Assembly (NCBI GenBank): GCA_021160185.1
Contig: JAGHDA010000255.1
Location: forward strand, 1 to 6,882
Direction of reading: 5' to 3'
DNA: 6,882 nt
Source of the DNA: Verrucomicrobiota bacterium
GTDB lineage: Bacteria; Verrucomicrobiota; Verrucomicrobiia; Limisphaerales; CAZBKV01
Below the pieces are notes generated by a model, which ran no database searches, was not told the DNA's origin, and saw only the letters and a program-made list of their open reading frames with translations. Positions 4,924 through 6,882 of the stretch are shown here, one piece after another. A program made the translations under genes and the position numbers. Every line of letters starts with the position of its first letter. The stretch's first letter is position 1.

Positions 4924-6882
4924 TCACAGCCGGCGGAGTCGTTCGATGGCCTTGGCGAGGCGATCGCGCCGCTGTTCGATCGGGGCCGGATCGCGCGTGA
5001 AGGAAGTAAGGCTCGAAGTGATCTCCGGCGGCACGTCCAGAAGCCGGGCGAAGCGATCACGCTCCGTCGGGCTGAGCCGGCCGGCCTTCTCGCGGACCAG
5101 CCGCTCCAGGATGGCGCAGTACTCGTAGTCTTCGATTCCGTCCCGAAGCATTTCCCAGCGGATCGAATCCACCGGGCCTTCCACGACGGGCTTTTCGGGA
5201 CGCCCGTCGGCGGCGGCCTCCGGCGGGTACAGGAAGCGGCCGTCGCCGTTGCCCCACGGCCGTTTCGTCCCGGCCGGCGTGCTGTAGCCGCTGACCCAGC
5301 TCATCGGATCTTCGTAGGGATTCTGGGGACGCTTCGGGTCCGGGTAAGCGGCCGAGCTGGTCCAGTAAGTCGTCTGCCAAATCAGGATGCCGTCGATCCG
5401 CCGCTTCCATGTCTGCCACAGCCACACCCGCAGCTCGGTTCCGGGATGGTCGATGAACAGGCCGCAATAGGGCGCTTTGGGGCCGGTGCAGATGTACCAC
5501 CAAAACTGTTCGCCGAACTTGCGCCGCTCGGCCGCCTTGGCCGGATCGAACCGCGGGGTCAGGGGACACCAGATGTTCGGACCGCCGATCAGCTCCGGCT
5601 CGACCTCCTCGGTGAGCATCCGGCGCAGGTCCGGCGCGGCGGCTTTGAGCTTGCGGAATCCGTTCATTACGAAGGCGTAGTCTTTGGGGTCGGGCTCGTC
5701 GAACCAGTAGACGTAGGCCTCGTCCAGCCACCCCTTGGCGCGAAGATGCTCCTGGACCTGGCGGCAGTAGGCGTTGAAGGCGATCCGATACTCGGGCGCG
5801 GTTTCCGGATAACCGAGCAGGGAAGGCTCCCGCCGGGAGTGAAACGTGCCGCCGCCCATGCCCACGATCGGCAGGCGGAAGGAATTGAAGCCGCGCCGGT
5901 CGATCGCCTCCTCCATCGCCCGGTCCCATGCGCTCCAATCGATGCTCGGCGTGAGATCTTCCCGCGTCGGCGGCTTGCCGGAGGCTTTGTCCCGCTTTGG
6001 CCAACGCACGCGGAACGGATCCAGCGGCGCCGGGTCATAGGGCGAAATATGGTGGGCGGCGAAGTCGTCCAGATAAAGCTTCAGAACCTTCCGCCGGAGC
6101 GTCTCGTCGGTCAGCTTCTGATAGCGCCACACGTTGCCAGGCGAAAAGCCGAAAGCCGTCGAACATGTCATCCGATCGGGCAGGTCGAAATCATAGACGC
6201 GGATGCGGAGGGGCGCCGAGCGGCTCCAGTCCCGAGCGCGGAGCCGGATCCGCGCAAGGTACTCGCCCGCAGGAATTCCGCGGGGCGCGGTCACCCGGAT
6301 CCACAACGGCTGGTTCCGCCCCGGAGCCAGACGCAGAGAGCCGCGCAGAGGCGGTAGCGGATCAGGCCATTCTCCCGCCCAGCCGATACGGTCGGTGGGC
6401 CGCCGGACGAAGACATAGCGCTCCCGGAGGATCTCGATCGCTTCGGTCGGAATTTTCGCGCCCTGGGGGCCGACCGCGGGGCCGGCGACCTCGGCGACGA
6501 ATCCCTCGAGCTCACGCTTCGGCCGCACGACCAACTGAACCGCCTCAGCTTCGTTTCGCGCCAGGCTGATCCGGAGCGCCCGCCCTTCGCGCCGCGGCGC
6601 GGGCCGTTCCGGCGGGATCTTCCATCCCGAGGAAGCCCACCACAAGTCGGCCGCGGCGTCCGAAGCCGGAAGGCGCTCGCCGTAGCCGGCGCTGTAAAGG
6701 AAAGGCGCGTAGACAGCCGCCTCCGCCCGCGCGCCGCGGCGATTGCCCAGAGCCGCGACCACGCGCCAGTCGCCCGCCCCCGGCAACGCCCATCGCAGCG
6801 AGAGCCGGACCGGATCGGTTCCCACCCGGCAAGGCGGAGCGCGGAAGACGCGGGCGCCTGAAGCGCCGATTACGCGGACCTC
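4924..6882 (-). CDS. GH123-like (DUF4091) glycoside hydrolase, N-terminus outside window
   Basis: The visible 652 codons match the GH123/DUF4091 type of glycan hydrolase, whose characterised members remove beta-linked N-acetylgalactosamine by a substrate-assisted mechanism using a neighbouring Asp-Glu pair. Numbering from the GTG at 6825: a beta-rich region with an embedded second beta-sandwich runs to about residue 215 and ends in RIRVYDFDLPD; a TIM-barrel-like region follows, with the segment AYVYWFDEPDP carrying Asp376-Glu377 as the likely catalytic pair; tryptophan-rich strands follow (FWWYICTGP, GILIWQTTYWT); the characteristic SIRWEMLRDGIEDYEY lies at 554-569; and a helical tail closes the protein. 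The frame is open through base 6882 with coherent beta-strand-like sequence upstream of the GTG (EVRVIGASGARVF), so the true start and any signal peptide lie beyond the right edge. Family members of this kind are abundant and mostly uncharacterised, so substrate is uncertain. It converges on the sulfatase gene. Confidence 0.85.
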   Translation of the reverse strand, partial: EVRVIGASGARVFRAPPCRVGTDPVRLSLRWALPGAGDWRVVAALGNRRGARAEAAVYAPFLYSAGYGERLPASDAAADLWWASSGWKIPPERPAPRREGRALRISLARNEAEAVQLVVRPKRELEGFVAEVAGPAVGPQGAKIPTEAIEILRERYVFVRRPTDRIGWAGEWPDPLPPLRGSLRLAPGRNQPLWIRVTAPRGIPAGEYLARIRLRARDWSRSAPLRIRVYDFDLPDRMTCSTAFGFSPGNVWRYQKLTDETLRRKVLKLYLDDFAAHHISPYDPAPLDPFRVRWPKRDKASGKPPTREDLTPSIDWSAWDRAMEEAIDRRGFNSFRLPIVGMGGGTFHSRREPSLLGYPETAPEYRIAFNAYCRQVQEHLRAKGWLDEAYVYWFDEPDPKDYAFVMNGFRKLKAAAPDLRRMLTEEVEPELIGGPNIWCPLTPRFDPAKAAERRKFGEQFWWYICTGPKAPYCGLFIDHPGTELRVWLWQTWKRRIDGILIWQTTYWTSSAAYPDPKRPQNPYEDPMSWVSGYSTPAGTKRPWGNGDGRFLYPPEAAADGRPEKPVVEGPVDSIRWEMLRDGIEDYEYCAILERLVREKAGRLSPTERDRFARLLDVPPEITSSLTSFTRDPAPIEQRRDRLAKAIERLRRL

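Noticed and set aside
5446..6357. A 303-codon open frame on the plus strand, antisense to the GH123-like gene
   Set aside because: Third case of the same register effect, with no recognisable domain and no ribosome site of note. Finding it over every gene in the window argues for base composition, not overlapping genes.
1..6882. CRISPR array, tRNA, insertion sequence or phage-like genes
   Set aside because: I saw no regularly spaced repeats, no cloverleaf-like sequence in the spacers, and no transposase, integrase or terminal repeats; coding sequence fills nearly all of the window.

Overview
The window is a 6.9 kb piece of a GC-rich bacterial chromosome. It holds four protein-coding genes and short spacers between them. 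The mix of genes suggests a free-living member of the Planctomycetes-Verrucomicrobia-Lentisphaerae type: a secreted sulfatase, a GH123/DUF4091-type glycan hydrolase, a sucrose-phosphate synthase fused to a HAD phosphatase, and a rhomboid with a 'LYDRAYM' start. This assignment is inference from gene content. There is no rRNA, tRNA, mobile element or CRISPR array to support it.

Layout: (1) On the minus strand, 783 down to the left edge, a rhomboid-family intramembrane serine protease whose C-terminus is cut by the window. (2) On the minus strand, 3033 to 865, a complete 722-residue sucrose-phosphate synthase-like protein with an N-terminal GT4 glycosyltransferase and a C-terminal HAD phosphatase that keeps its catalytic motifs. 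It lies 81 bases upstream of the rhomboid, in the same direction and the same reading frame. (3) A 217-base divergent spacer (3034-3250) containing a strong inverted repeat in the leader of the synthase. (4) On the plus strand, 3251 to 4795, an exported type I sulfatase with a complete formylglycine motif. (5) A 128-base convergent spacer (4796-4923) rich in hairpins, including a probable two-way terminator. (6) On the minus strand, from the right edge down to 4924, a large GH123-like (DUF4091) glycoside hydrolase whose N-terminus lies outside the window.

Functionally there are two themes. The synthase probably makes sucrose, or a related sugar used as a compatible solute, from a nucleotide sugar and a sugar phosphate, perhaps finishing the dephosphorylation itself. 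The sulfatase and the GH123-like enzyme face each other and would fit degradation of sulfated, N-acetylhexosamine-containing glycans, but they are convergent and not in one operon, so the link is only suggestive. I found no clearly novel multi-gene system. The most interesting points are the apparently intact phosphatase half of the synthase, the leader hairpin, and the sulfatase/GH123 pairing.
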